A model generated the notes under the pieces. The model saw only the letters and a list, made by a program, of their open reading frames with translations, was not told where the DNA came from and made no database searches. Below, in pieces: positions 34,312 through 43,167 of a stretch of DNA of 64,000 nucleotides (position 1 is its first letter; every line of letters begins with the position of its first letter). Both the position numbers and the translations under genes were made by a program. The stretch is from Sphingomonas sp. HMP6 (GTDB lineage: Bacteria > Pseudomonadota > Alphaproteobacteria > Sphingomonadales > Sphingomonadaceae): the NCBI RefSeq assembly GCF_013374095.1, contig NZ_AP022672.1:744001-808000 (forward strand), written 5' to 3'.

Positions 34312-35070
34312 GTGCCGTTCCGCCGCGCACGCGACAAGGGCGATGTGTCGCTCTGGCTCGCCCCCTTTCGCTATATCGCCGATTTCGCGCTGCCGCCGCG
34401 CTGCCCCGGCTGTGGCGCGGTAACGGGCGAAGACCACCGCTTCTGCGCGACGTGCTGGGGGTCGTTGCGATTTCTGGGGCCGCCGTGGTGCGCCGGGTGC
34501 AATGTGCCGTTCGACTATGATCGTGGATCGGACGCGCACTGCGCGCGGTGCCTCGCCGATCCGCCGCGCCATGCCGGGATCCGCGCGGCGGTGGCGTACG
34601 GAGATGTCGCGCGCACCGTCGTGCTGCGGCTGAAGTATGGCGGGCGCACCGCCTTTGCCGAAACGGTCGGGCGGCAAATGGCGCGGTTGATGCCCGAGGC
34701 TCCCGATCTGCTGGTGCCGGTGCCGCTCCACCGCTGGCGCATCTGGTCGCGCGGGTTCAACCAGTCGGCCTTGATCGCGAGCGCGCTCACCCGGGCGACG
34801 GGGGTGCCGAACGATCCACTGCTGCTGCGCCGGGTCAAGGCCACGCCGCCCTTGCGCGGGATGGGGGCCAAGGCGCGGGCGCGCGCGGTTGCGGGCGTGT
34901 TTCGCGTGGTTGATCCGCACGCCGTGCTGAAGGGCCAGTCGGTCGTGTTGATCGACGATGTCCACACCAGCGGCGCGACCACCGATGGGTGCGTTCGGGT
35001 GCTGCTCCGCGCCGGTGCCGCGCGCGTGACGATCCTGTGCTGGACGCGCGTGCTGGACGATGAAGAATGA
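34312..35070 (+). CDS. comF: ComF family phosphoribosyltransferase-like protein
   Basis: About 252 residues: an N-terminal double zinc knuckle (PPRCPGCG...FCATCW and PPWCAGC...HCARC) and a C-terminal phosphoribosyltransferase fold with the PRPP loop VVLIDDVHTSGAT and GFNQSALIA. ComF supports DNA uptake in competent bacteria and is found in many non-competent ones too. The start is not certain: GTG 34312 is used; GTG 34345 would leave a shorter lead into the zinc domain. The start region abuts the divergent methyltransferase gene, so their promoters must overlap. Confidence 0.88.
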   Translation: MPFRRARDKGDVSLWLAPFRYIADFALPPRCPGCGAVTGEDHRFCATCWGSLRFLGPPWCAGCNVPFDYDRGSDAHCARCLADPPRHAGIRAAVAYGDVARTVVLRLKYGGRTAFAETVGRQMARLMPEAPDLLVPVPLHRWRIWSRGFNQSALIASALTRATGVPNDPLLLRRVKATPPLRGMGAKARARAVAGVFRVVDPHAVLKGQSVVLIDDVHTSGATTDGCVRVLLRAGAARVTILCWTRVLDDEE

Positions 35071-35124
35071 CTCTCACGGGCGCTGGGAATTGACAATCAC
35101 CCGGTCAGCCCACATTTCTGCCCC

Positions 35125-35382
35125 ATGGCCAAGATCGAAATCTACACCAAAGCCTTCTGTCCGTATTGCTCGCGCGCGCTGAAATTGCTCGCGGCGAAGG
35201 GCACTTCGCCTGAGGAATTCGACATCACGATGGGCGGGCCGAAGCGCGCCGAGATGCTCGAACGTTCGGGCGGTGCGAGTACGGTGCCGCAGATCTTCAT
35301 CAACGGGCAGCATGTCGGCGGATCGGATGATCTTGCCGCGCTCGATCGTGCGGGCAAGCTGGACGCGCTGCTCGCCGCATGA
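35125..35382 (+). CDS. grxC: Glutaredoxin 3
   Basis: An 85-residue class I glutaredoxin, reducing disulfides with glutathione. The dithiol active site is CPYC (Cys12, Cys15) and the glutathione-binding TVPQIFINGQHVGGSDDL is complete. Start ATG overlaps nothing; stop overlaps the start of the nitrilase gene (ATGA at 35379-35382), so the three genes grxC, nitrilase and DUF1178 form a coupled operon, an arrangement widely kept in alphaproteobacteria. Confidence 0.96.
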   Translation: MAKIEIYTKAFCPYCSRALKLLAAKGTSPEEFDITMGGPKRAEMLERSGGASTVPQIFINGQHVGGSDDLAALDRAGKLDALLAA

Positions 35383-36200
35383 AGATCGCGCTCGCTCAGG
35401 TGACGAGCGGGATCGACCCCGAGGCCAATGCGCGCATCCTGGTAGACGCGGTTGCGAGCGCAGCGGCGGACGGGGCGGTGATGCTGTTCACGCCCGAAAT
35501 GTCCGGATTGCTCGATCGCGACCGGGCGCGGGCAGCGGCGGTGCTGCGCAGCGAGGACGAGGATGTCGTGCTGGCGGCGGTACGCGCGGCGGCGGCGGCG
35601 CATCGCATGTGGGTCCATATCGGTTCGCTCGCGGTGCTGAACGGCGGCGGTAAGCTCGCCAATCGCGCCTTCGTGATCGACGATACGGGTGCGATCCGCG
35701 CGCGTTACGACAAGCTCCATTTGTTCGACGTGGATTTGCCGACCGGTGAGAGTTGGCGCGAATCCGCCTCCTATGCGCCGGGCGAGGGGGCGGTGGTCGT
35801 ACAGACGCCGATCGGCGCGATCGGCCTGTCGATTTGCTACGATCTGCGCTTCGCCGATCTGTACCGTGCCCTCAGCAATGCGGGTGCAACGGTGCTGGCG
35901 ATCCCCGCCGCTTTCACACGCCCGACCGGCGCCGCGCATTGGCACGTGCTGATGCGCGCGCGTGCGATTGAAGCGGGGGCCTATGTCGTTGCCGCCGCGC
36001 AGACCGGTGACCATGCCGATGGCCGCGCCACCTATGGCCATTCGCTGGTGGTCGATCCGTGGGGTGAGATTCTCCTCGACATGGGTGAGAGCGCCGGCAT
36101 CGGCTATGCCGAGATCGACCCGGCGCGGATCGCCGATGTGCGCGCCCGCGTGCCGGTCATCGCGCATCGCCGCCCGATCCCTGTCGTGACGCAGGCGTGA
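35379..36200 (+). CDS. Carbon-nitrogen hydrolase (Nit1/Nit2-like, probable deaminated-glutathione amidase)
   Basis: A 273-residue nitrilase-superfamily amidase with the full triad: Glu in FTPEMSGL, Lys in RYDKLHLFDV and Cys in GLSICYDLRFADLYR. The CYDLRF and KLHLFDVD sequences match the Nit1/Nit2 branch, which removes the amide from deaminated glutathione or from alpha-ketoglutaramate. The neighbouring glutaredoxin gene supports a glutathione-repair role (inference). Coupled to both neighbours by four-base overlaps. Confidence 0.92.
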   Translation: MKIALAQVTSGIDPEANARILVDAVASAAADGAVMLFTPEMSGLLDRDRARAAAVLRSEDEDVVLAAVRAAAAAHRMWVHIGSLAVLNGGGKLANRAFVIDDTGAIRARYDKLHLFDVDLPTGESWRESASYAPGEGAVVVQTPIGAIGLSICYDLRFADLYRALSNAGATVLAIPAAFTRPTGAAHWHVLMRARAIEAGAYVVAAAQTGDHADGRATYGHSLVVDPWGEILLDMGESAGIGYAEIDPARIADVRARVPVIAHRRPIPVVTQA

Positions 36201-36655
36201 TCGTCTTCGATCTGCGCTGTCCGCAAAGCCATGTGTTCGAGGCGTGGTTCGGGTCAGGCGCGGCGTATGAGGATCAGCGCGCGCGCGGACTGCTGGCGTG
36301 CCCAATATGCGGCGATGTCGAGATCGTGAAGGCGGTGATGGCGCCCAACGTCGGCGCAAAGGGTAATACGCGCACGGTGGTCGCTCCGACCCCGCAGACC
36401 AACGCTTTGCCAAGCCCGGCGGCGTTGAAGGCAGCACTCCACGCGCTCGCCACGGCGCAGGCACAGGCGTTGGCCAAGTCGCGATGGGTCGGCCGCGCCT
36501 TTGCCGATACGGCGCGTGCGATGCACGAGGGCGATGTGGCCACTGCGCCGATCCACGGCGAAACCACCTTGGCGGAAGCGAAGGCGCTGATCGACGAGGG
36601 TGTGCCCGTGGCCGCTCTACCGCTGCCGATCGTGCCGCCGGAGGCGGTAAATTGA
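36197..36655 (+). CDS. DUF1178 family protein
   Basis: A 152-residue protein starting at GTG (GTGA overlap with the nitrilase stop). It contains the DUF1178 N-terminal zinc-ribbon-like segment IVFDLRCPQSHVFEAWF...LLACPICGDVEIVKAVMAPNV and the C-terminal IHGETTLAEAKALIDEGVPVAALP. Function unknown; it is a conserved partner of grxC and the nitrilase in alphaproteobacteria. The cysteine pairs suggest zinc binding. Confidence 0.93.
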   Translation: MIVFDLRCPQSHVFEAWFGSGAAYEDQRARGLLACPICGDVEIVKAVMAPNVGAKGNTRTVVAPTPQTNALPSPAALKAALHALATAQAQALAKSRWVGRAFADTARAMHEGDVATAPIHGETTLAEAKALIDEGVPVAALPLPIVPPEAVN

Positions 36656-36665
36656 TCGAAAGACG

Positions 36666-37091
36666 TTAGTGGAGGCGCTGATCGGTGCGCGCGACCGTGG
36701 CGCAGGCGGGCGTGCCGTCTTTAGCCGTTCCGTTGACGGTGATTTCCAGCACGCCTTCGCCACGGATAGCGCGGTCCAACAGATCTTTCGCAATATCGTG
36801 GACGTCGATTTTCATGCGCCGGTTCCATGTCGACTGGCCATCGCCCGCCGATTGACCGATGCGGACATAGACGAAGCGGCGCACAGGACCCTCCCGCCGA
36901 ACTTGGTCCCCGAAAAATTTCGGCCCCGGCCCGACGCGAACCGTAATGTTGAACGCAAGCGGTTCTCCAGCCAGTGAAACCTTGGGATCGAGCGGCGTGT
37001 CGTCCTTGGCCTGCAGGCTGTGGGGTACGCCTGGCACGGGATGTTCGACGACGATCCGCAAGGCGATTTCGGTCTGGTCGTTCGGGGTCAT
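36666..37091 (-). CDS. DUF5990 family protein
   Basis: A 141-residue cytoplasmic protein. ATG 37091 opens MTPNDQTEIALRIVVEHPVPGVPHSLQ, followed by GEPLAFNITVRVG, RRFVYVRIGQSAGDGQS and WNRRMKIDVHDI, which fits my memory of DUF5990. No catalytic motif seen. The gene ends 10 bases after the convergent DUF1178 gene. Function unknown. Confidence 0.75.
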   Translation of the reverse strand: MTPNDQTEIALRIVVEHPVPGVPHSLQAKDDTPLDPKVSLAGEPLAFNITVRVGPGPKFFGDQVRREGPVRRFVYVRIGQSAGDGQSTWNRRMKIDVHDIAKDLLDRAIRGEGVLEITVNGTAKDGTPACATVARTDQRLH

Positions 37092-37214
37092 GCGGCATGG
37101 TAGGCGGGCGGCGTACGATCTGGAAGGTCTTGCTCTCGCAATCCTAATCCGCCAGCCAACGCGCCAACCCGCCGATTGACCGTCCCGAGCGTGCGCTTTA
37201 CCAAAGCCCACGAT

Positions 37215-37291
37215 GCCCCCGTAGCTCAGGTGGATAGAGCGACGGTTTCCTAAACCGCAGGCCGGTGGTTCGAATCCACTCGGGGGCACCA
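37215..37291 (+). tRNA. tRNA-Arg (anticodon CCT)
   Basis: A complete 77-base cloverleaf: acceptor GCCCCCG pairs with CGGGGGC (37281-37287), D arm GCTC...GAGC, anticodon loop TTCCTAA with CCT at positions 34-36, T arm GGTGG-TTCGAATC-CCACT and an encoded CCA end. It reads the rare AGG codon. The first base pair of the anticodon stem (A27-C43) is mismatched, which is tolerated. The gene lies in a 280-base gap between two minus-strand genes. Confidence 0.97.
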
Positions 37292-37317
37292 TTCTCAGCG
37301 CATGTCCAACAACGCGA

Positions 37318-37349
37318 AACGCCGACGCCCCGCGAGGGACGCCGGCGTT
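37318..37349 (-). terminator. Hairpin terminator for the SWIB gene (possibly bidirectional)
   Basis: On the minus strand AACGCCGGCGTCCC pairs with GGGGCGTCGGCGTT around TCGC, fourteen pairs including two G-U, followed by a short TTT. It lies 28 bases after the SWIB stop and 27 bases after the tRNA, so it can stop transcription from either side. Confidence 0.65.
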
Positions 37350-37376
37350 CGGCAGCACAAATCGATCCGGGGAGGA

Positions 37377-37658
37377 TCAGGCCTTCATGTGGCCGGCCAG
37401 ATGCTTGTTCATTTCGAACATCGTCACCTTGTCCTTGCCGAAGATCTTCCGGAGATTGTCGTCGGCGACGATCTCGCGCTTGTTCTCTGGATTCTGCAGG
37501 TCGTGCTTCTTGATGTAAGCCCACACCTTGCTGATGACTTCGCTCCGCGGCAGCTTGTCGGTGCCGACGATCGCGCCGAGCTCGGCCGAGGGGGTGATCG
37601 GTGCAAAGATGCCGCCGGTCTTGGGAGCGTCACTCTTTGCGGTTGGGGTCTTCGCCAT
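37377..37658 (-). CDS. SWIB/MDM2 domain protein
   Basis: A 93-residue protein made almost wholly of one SWIB domain: GAIVGTDKLPRSEVISKVWAYIKKHDLQNPENKREIVADDNLRKIFG-KDKVTMFEMNKHLAGHM. SWIB is a chromatin-remodelling fold in eukaryotes and occurs in chlamydiae and some proteobacteria, where its role is unclear; nucleoid association is a guess. ATG 37658 has a clear GGAAGGA ribosome site; longer in-frame starts upstream do not. A hairpin terminator follows. Confidence 0.93.
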   Translation of the reverse strand: MAKTPTAKSDAPKTGGIFAPITPSAELGAIVGTDKLPRSEVISKVWAYIKKHDLQNPENKREIVADDNLRKIFGKDKVTMFEMNKHLAGHMKA

Positions 37659-37855
37659 TTTTTGTCCTTCCTGTCGTGCCGTTGCAACCGACATCGGTTC
37701 CACGCCTTCGTCAGCGCTGCCGCCTTGTGCGCTGCCTTTTTGCCCTTGTCCACGCCCACAATGCCGTGTGGACGCGCAAATAGAGCTATGAATCGAACGA
37801 CCCGCCATTCCTGGCTCCAAGACGGCGGGTCGCGTGATTTCTGATCGCGGCTGGA

Positions 37856-40531
37856 TCAGAACTTAAAGCGAACGGTCCCGCCGTAGGTGACGGGCTGGTT
37901 CGGATAGGCCGAAACGCTGCCCGATTGCGCGACCGACGAGAAGATCGTCGTGATGTAGCGGTTATTGGTCACGTTGCGGCCCCAGGCCGAGACTTCCAGC
38001 CCATTCTGGAACTGGAGCGTGGCGGCGAGGTTGAGTTCCTGCACCTCACGCGTGAGCCCGATGATGGCGGGGGCCGTGCTCTCCGCAATCTGGACCGGCG
38101 ACTGATAGTTGAAGTCGGTCCGGAACAGCAGCTTGATCGATTCGGTCAGCTGTCGCGTGTAAGTGCCGCCGACCGACACCGCGAATTTCGGGATACCTGC
38201 CGGCCGCGTGCCGGTCAGATTAGCCGAAACGACGGTAAAGTTCGGCAAAGCGATCGCGCCGCCGTTCGGGAAGGAATCATATTTCGGATCGAGATACGTC
38301 ACCGCACCGTTCAGGGTCAGCTCCTTGAACGGCGTCACGCTGCCGTCGAATTCGATACCGAAGGTCGATTGCTTGGGCGCATTCGCCAGGATGAAGCCGG
38401 TGCCCGAGAAGACATTGCTCTGGAACCCGGTGATTTCCTGCTGGAAGATCGCGGCATTGAACGCGAAGTTCCGATACTGGCCCTTGATGCCGCCCTCGAT
38501 CACGCGTGACTTCTCAGGCCCCGCAAAGCGCGAACCGGAGGAGAGATTGACCACCGCCAGACCCGCCGTGCGCAAGGCCGCCGCATCGGCTGGGGACGGG
38601 CGGGAGTCACGCGACAGGTTGACCGAGCTGGCTTTGAAACCGGTTGCGTAGGTCGCGTAGACGTTCAGATGACTGTCGAACTTGTACGCGGCACGCAGCG
38701 TGTAGGAGAAATTCCCGTCGCTGGTCCGGCCTGGCTCGACCGCATTGGGCAAGTTCTGGAACGGCGGCACGAACTGCAGCGGACGAAGCCCACCCAGCGG
38801 ATTGGCGGCCGGATTGTTCTGGTTGGCGTTCGCATTGGCCTGCGCGCCGGCGTTGATCGCACCAAAAGCCGCCGGGTTGGCGCCTGCGAAGGCACCGATC
38901 TCGGCTGCGGTGGCCGACCGGCCGAGCCCCAATTGCGTACCGACCAATTGGGCAAGCCCGCCCTGGTAAAGCAGCTGATTGCGGAACGGCGCATATTGCG
39001 GCGCGTCGAAATTGATGCCCGAGAACACGTCGGTGCTGACGTTGTTGGTCGAGAAGCGCTTGCGATCGTCGGTGTAGTTGAAGCCGGCGGTCAGCGTTAG
39101 CTTTTCGAAGGGCTTGAAATCGGCATTGCCGAAAATCGAGAAGCTTTCGTCGGCGAGGCGATAGCGCTCGGTCATCCCGTCGCCCGCGCGGAAGAACGCG
39201 TTCTGATACTTGAGTGGATTGCCTTCGAGCGCGCCGAAGGTGTTCTCCAGCGTCGTGACATTGAGCGCGCCGCCGGTGCCGCCCTGGATCAGTGCATTGC
39301 CATAAGTCCGGAAGTCGCGGCCGAACAGGAGCTGGTTCCCCTGGTTGATCTTCTCGTTGAAATAGAAGCCGCCGAGCAGGAAGTTGATCGGTCCTTCGAA
39401 ATCGGTCGCCAGACGCAATTCCTGCGTGAACGTGTCGATCTTCAGGTCCTGCGAGTTGCGGCCGATCAGATCGGCACCGGTGAAATCCGAGTCCTGGTTG
39501 GTGACGGCATTGATCTTACGATAGGCGGTGATCGAGGTCAGGCCTACCTTTCCGAGATTGTAATCGGCCTGGATCGATCCGCCGTAATTTTCGATCTTGT
39601 TGCTCGACAGGAAGTTATTGAACACGCGGTAGGAAAACAGGTTGTTCGGGTTGATCTTGTCGGTTCCGACGGGCGCGATCAACCCATTGATGATGGCCCC
39701 GGTCGGCCCGTTTATGAGGTTGCCGGCAACGCAGCAATTCTCGTCGATTTTGTCATAATCGCCGATGATGCGGATCTTGAAGTCCGAGTTCGGCTGGAAC
39801 AGCAACTGCCCGCGCAGACCCCAGCGATCGCGATCGTTGACGTCCTTGTTCAACTGCGCGTCATAGGCATAGCCATCGCGGCGGTTGTAATTGCCGCCGA
39901 AGCTGAACGCGACGGTGTCGCTGATCGGTCCGGTGACATTGGCCTTCAGGACGACGGCATTGTAATTGCCATAGGTGGCCTCGGCCGCGCCGCCGAATTT
40001 GAACGCGGGTTCGGCGGTCACGATGCTGATGATGCCGGCCGAAGCGTTCTTGCCGAACAGCGTCGACTGCGGCCCGCGTAGCACTTCGACGCGCTTCAGA
40101 TTGGGGAGATCGGCAATCTGTGCGGCTGAACGCGAGCGATATACGCCATCGATGAACACGCCGACCGAAGGCTCGATCCCCGCATTGTTGGCGCCGTTGC
40201 CGAAGCCGCGGATGATGAAGTTGGTGTTGGCCGAGCTTTGCAGCTGGTTGACGCGCAGCGACGGGACGACCGTCTGCAGATCCTTAAGATCGCGGATCTG
40301 TGCTTGCTCGATCGTCGCGCCGCTGGTGACCGACACCGCGACCGGCGTATCGAGCAAGGTTTGTTCGCGCTTCGTCGCGGTGACGATAATGTCGCTCTCG
40401 GTGTTGTCTGCGGTATCGGCCGGCGCGGTCTGCGGTGCCGCTCGGGTTGGTGCGGGAGCGGTCTGCGCATATGCTGGGGTGGCGGCCAGTAGGACCACCG
40501 CAGAAGCGGCAAGCAGTTCGAATTTCTTCAT
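37856..40531 (-). CDS. TonB-dependent outer membrane receptor
   Basis: An 891-residue transporter: signal peptide cut after AYA, TonB box SDIIVTATKREQ, plug domain (NTNFIIRGFGNGANNAGIEPSVGVFIDGVYR; LKRVEVLRGPQSTLFGKNASAGIISI) and a 22-strand barrel ending TYGGTVRFKF. No N-terminal STN signalling domain. A loop around 570-600 is unusually rich in Asn, Ala and Gln. The barrel belongs to the large sphingomonad group without a known ligand; no siderophore, cobalamin or sugar genes are beside it. Product is secure, substrate unknown. Confidence 0.95.
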   Translation of the reverse strand: MKKFELLAASAVVLLAATPAYAQTAPAPTRAAPQTAPADTADNTESDIIVTATKREQTLLDTPVAVSVTSGATIEQAQIRDLKDLQTVVPSLRVNQLQSSANTNFIIRGFGNGANNAGIEPSVGVFIDGVYRSRSAAQIADLPNLKRVEVLRGPQSTLFGKNASAGIISIVTAEPAFKFGGAAEATYGNYNAVVLKANVTGPISDTVAFSFGGNYNRRDGYAYDAQLNKDVNDRDRWGLRGQLLFQPNSDFKIRIIGDYDKIDENCCVAGNLINGPTGAIINGLIAPVGTDKINPNNLFSYRVFNNFLSSNKIENYGGSIQADYNLGKVGLTSITAYRKINAVTNQDSDFTGADLIGRNSQDLKIDTFTQELRLATDFEGPINFLLGGFYFNEKINQGNQLLFGRDFRTYGNALIQGGTGGALNVTTLENTFGALEGNPLKYQNAFFRAGDGMTERYRLADESFSIFGNADFKPFEKLTLTAGFNYTDDRKRFSTNNVSTDVFSGINFDAPQYAPFRNQLLYQGGLAQLVGTQLGLGRSATAAEIGAFAGANPAAFGAINAGAQANANANQNNPAANPLGGLRPLQFVPPFQNLPNAVEPGRTSDGNFSYTLRAAYKFDSHLNVYATYATGFKASSVNLSRDSRPSPADAAALRTAGLAVVNLSSGSRFAGPEKSRVIEGGIKGQYRNFAFNAAIFQQEITGFQSNVFSGTGFILANAPKQSTFGIEFDGSVTPFKELTLNGAVTYLDPKYDSFPNGGAIALPNFTVVSANLTGTRPAGIPKFAVSVGGTYTRQLTESIKLLFRTDFNYQSPVQIAESTAPAIIGLTREVQELNLAATLQFQNGLEVSAWGRNVTNNRYITTIFSSVAQSGSVSAYPNQPVTYGGTVRFKF

Positions 40532-40768
40532 GATGGCATCCCCTATGAGCGCCGGTCCTAGTCTAAAGGCTAGGTTCCGGTTTTTCGAAAGATCGGTAGT
40601 TGGAAATAGCGTGTCGCTAAATGAAGCGTCAATGACATAATCTTAGGCAATCTGCGGGCTTGCGCGGCCGTTGCCCAAATGAGACAGTTTCGAAACGATA
40701 CTTTTTGCATGTTGCAGTACGGCGAAACCCGCGTGCCGTAACGTCAGCAGCGACTGATTTTAGAAGGA

Positions 40769-41395
40769 ATGACGATGGACGACAGCTCTGACGGACCCGG
40801 CAATGGCGACCTAGTGGCGCCCCCGGCCAAGCTTCCGGTTCCCGAAGAGGTTGCCGATGCGGTCCGCACGCTGATCCGTTGGGCGGGAGACGACCCGACG
40901 CGGGAAGGATTGCTGGATACGCCGCAGCGAGTCGCGCGGGCGTGGAAAGAGTATTGTTCGGGCTATTCGGACGACCCGTCGGTGCATTTGTCGCGCATCT
41001 TCGAGGAGGTCGGCGGCTATGACGAAATCGTTTTGTTGAAGGACATTCCGTTCCAGTCGCATTGCGAGCATCACATGGCGCCGATCATCGGCAAGGCACA
41101 TATCGCCTATCTGCCGAGCAATTGGGTGGTCGGCATCTCCAAATTGGCGCGCGTGCTCCACACCTATGCGCGGCGGCTGCAAGTGCAGGAACGCCTCACC
41201 GCCGAGGTGGCGAACTGCATCTGGGAGCATTTGCGGCCGCACGGCGTGGCGGTGGTGATCGAGGCGAGCCATGCCTGCATGACCGCGCGCGGCGTGCGCA
41301 CCCCCGGCGTCACGATGGTGACGAGCCGGATGATGGGCGTGTTCCGCGACGATGAGCGCAGCCGCAAGGAAATCCTCGCGTTGATGGGCTGCTGA
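40769..41395 (+). CDS. folE: GTP cyclohydrolase I
   Basis: Converts GTP to 7,8-dihydroneopterin triphosphate, the first step of folate synthesis. The 208 residues carry the zinc and catalytic set: [42 protein letters not shown] and the closing [10 protein letters not shown]. First gene of a folate operon with an SDR and folB. The 237-base gap before it, divergent from the TonB receptor, holds no obvious riboswitch; it carries only weak promoter-like sequences and an AGAAGGA ribosome site. Confidence 0.97.
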   Translation: MTMDDSSDGPGNGDLVAPPAKLPVPEEVADAVRTLIRWAGDDPTREGLLDTPQRVARAWKEYCSGYSDDPSVHLSRIFEEVGGYDEIVLLKDIPFQSHCEHHMAPIIGKAHIAYLPSNWVVGISKLARVLHTYARRLQVQERLTAEVANCIWEHLRPHGVAVVIEASHACMTARGVRTPGVTMVTSRMMGVFRDDERSRKEILALMGC

Positions 41396-41401
41396 AACCC
41401 G

Positions 41402-42172
41402 ATGCGGACGGTGTTGGTGACGGGCGCGGCGCGGCGGCTGGGCGCGGTGATCGCGCGGCATCTGGCCGGGCCGGAGTCGGCAGGCGGTGCGTGGCGGGTG
41501 GCGATCCATCATCTGCATTCCGCCGACGATGCCGAGGCGCTGTCGGCGGAACTGCCGGGGTCGATCGTGCTGGCGGGCGATCTGGCCGATGCGGAGACGC
41601 CGGTGGCGTTGATCGCTGCGGCGCGGGCTGGGTTCGATGCGCCGCTAATGGCGGTCGTCAACAGCGCGTCGCTGTTCGAATATGACACACCGCCTGCGCT
41701 GACCGCGGCGTCGCTGCAGCGGCATCATGCGGTCAACCTTGAGGCACCTGTGCTGCTGGCGTCGGCGCTGGCGGCGCAGGATGATCTGGCGGAGGGGGCG
41801 GTGGTCAACATTCTCGACCAGAAGCTTGCCAATCCGAACCCCGATTTCTTCTCCTACAGTTGCGCCAAGTTCGCGTTGAGTGGCGCGACGACGATGCTGG
41901 CGCAGGCGCTTGGGCCCCGCATTCGCGTCAACGCCGTATCGCCGGGCCTGTCGTTGCCGAGCGCCGACCAGACCGAGGCGGAGTTTGCGGCGGCGGCCTC
42001 GCGCAATCTGCTGCGCCGCCCGGTCGATCCGCAGGACATTGCTCGCGCAGTGGCGTTCCTGCTGGAGGCGCGGGGCGTGCAGGGGCAGGATCTGTTCGTC
42101 GATTGCGGCCAGCGCTTCGTGGCCAAGACCCGCGATGTGATGTTCGAAGACCGTATGAGGGCAGGGGCATGA
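41402..42172 (+). CDS. SDR family oxidoreductase, pteridine reductase-like
   Basis: A 256-residue short-chain dehydrogenase. The glycine-rich TGAARRLGAVIARHL with the paired Arg is the form seen in FolM/PTR1 pteridine reductases; the catalytic YSCAK is present, and VNSASLFEYD replaces the usual NNAG. Its position between folE and folB makes reduction of dihydrobiopterin/dihydrofolate, or of dihydromonapterin, the most likely role (inference). It starts six bases after folE and its stop overlaps the folB start (ATGA). Confidence 0.88.
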   Translation: MRTVLVTGAARRLGAVIARHLAGPESAGGAWRVAIHHLHSADDAEALSAELPGSIVLAGDLADAETPVALIAAARAGFDAPLMAVVNSASLFEYDTPPALTAASLQRHHAVNLEAPVLLASALAAQDDLAEGAVVNILDQKLANPNPDFFSYSCAKFALSGATTMLAQALGPRIRVNAVSPGLSLPSADQTEAEFAAAASRNLLRRPVDPQDIARAVAFLLEARGVQGQDLFVDCGQRFVAKTRDVMFEDRMRAGA

Positions 42173-42528
42173 GCGTTCGCTTCACCACCATTCTTGAAGG
42201 GCTCGAGGTCATCATGGGCCTGGGCATCCATCCGGAGGAATTGGCCGCCCCGCAGCGCGTGATCGTCTCGGTGCGGATGGACGTGGTGTATCCCGAGGCT
42301 CCCGCTGAGGACCGGATCGATGCTGTGCTCGATTACGATTTCGTGCGGAGCGGCGTGCAGGCGCTGGTCGCCGACCGGCATTTCCACCTGCAGGAAACGC
42401 TGTGCGAGGCGATCGCGGCACTGTGTTTGAGCGATGCGCGGGTCGAGCAGGTTACGGTGCGGACGAGCAAGCCGGATATCTATCCAGATGCTGCGGTCGG
42501 GTGCGAAGTGGTGCGGGGGCGGGGATAG
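42169..42528 (+). CDS. folB: Dihydroneopterin aldolase
   Basis: A 119-residue FolB-type enzyme splitting dihydroneopterin to 6-hydroxymethyl-dihydropterin and glycolaldehyde. Visible are the GLEVIMGLGIHPEEL substrate region with the glutamate after HP, LDYDFVRSGVQALVADRHFHLQETL and VTVRTSKPDIYPDA. The start ATG overlaps the SDR stop. It completes a three-gene pterin operon; folP and folK are elsewhere. Confidence 0.92.
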   Translation: MSVRFTTILEGLEVIMGLGIHPEELAAPQRVIVSVRMDVVYPEAPAEDRIDAVLDYDFVRSGVQALVADRHFHLQETLCEAIAALCLSDARVEQVTVRTSKPDIYPDAAVGCEVVRGRG

Positions 42529-42542
42529 GGCTGCCGCTGCGT

Positions 42543-42627
42543 AAAGTCGCATAGAGTCGCACCAACGACGGTGGACGGGCAGTTGGAGATGCCTGTTTTT
42601 GTGGCTAAAGTCGCACGAGTCACACCA
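42543..42627. repeat. Imperfect direct repeat of about 21 bases
   Basis: AAAGTCGCATAGAGTCGCACCA (first copy, 42543-42564) recurs as AAAGTCGCAC-GAGTCACACCA (42607-42627), 42 bases apart, in the 256-base gap between folB and the orphan low-GC gene. No gene or hairpin is seen here. The repeats could be regulatory half-sites or remnants of an integration event that brought the next gene. Confidence 0.55.
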
Positions 42628-42784
42628 TCCGCGCCATGTTTGAAGCGCGGGTCGGCGGGCAAATCGACGGTTTGAAAGAGCGGACTTGCCGAGGCTGACA
42701 CGTTGCCGCGCTGTAGGACAGCGCGAAGGTCCGAAAGTGGTGGAAAGCTGCCGTTGCGTGTTAAACGCGCCGTGGGGGTGACCA

Positions 42785-43117
42785 ATGCATATTTCTGAGA
42801 ACAATCGCACGTTCACTGCGCAGCATGTGACCGGTCCGACACACAACATGCTTCGTTTGAAAATTGGTCGCGGCAAATCGCAAGGTTTCGTCGTTACAGT
42901 TCTCCCGCCAATCGGTGCATTCCGTCATGACGACGGTTTGACGGCGCAAGAGATTGCTTTGGCAATCGAGGTGGGTCTTGCAGATGCGAATGCCGCTCTA
43001 AATGCCGACTACATCGTGGAGGCTGCCGCTATTGTCGAGAATGACACTCGGCAACGCGGCATCTACGAATATCTGACCCGAAAAATCATCGAAACGGCAG
43101 CAGCGCGAGCGGAGTAA
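42785..43117 (+). CDS. Hypothetical protein, orphan
   Basis: A 110-residue protein I do not recognise. Predicted soluble, mixed alpha/beta, with an N-terminal HVTGPTHNMLRLKIG segment and a helical C terminus. Base composition is clearly less GC-rich than its neighbours and it lies after a gap containing direct repeats, which suggests acquisition. The ATG at 42785 is preceded by GGGGGTGACC, a usable ribosome site. Confidence 0.55.
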   Translation: MHISENNRTFTAQHVTGPTHNMLRLKIGRGKSQGFVVTVLPPIGAFRHDDGLTAQEIALAIEVGLADANAALNADYIVEAAAIVENDTRQRGIYEYLTRKIIETAAARAE

Positions 43118-43167
43118 TGTCCGCAACTGGGCGATAGTTGACCTCACCCCAGTCTAAGGCACCACCC

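Noticed and set aside
40532..40768. Possible riboswitch before folE
   Set aside because: No tetrahydrofolate, TPP or other known aptamer core was recognised in the 237 bases; only an ordinary promoter-like gap is seen.
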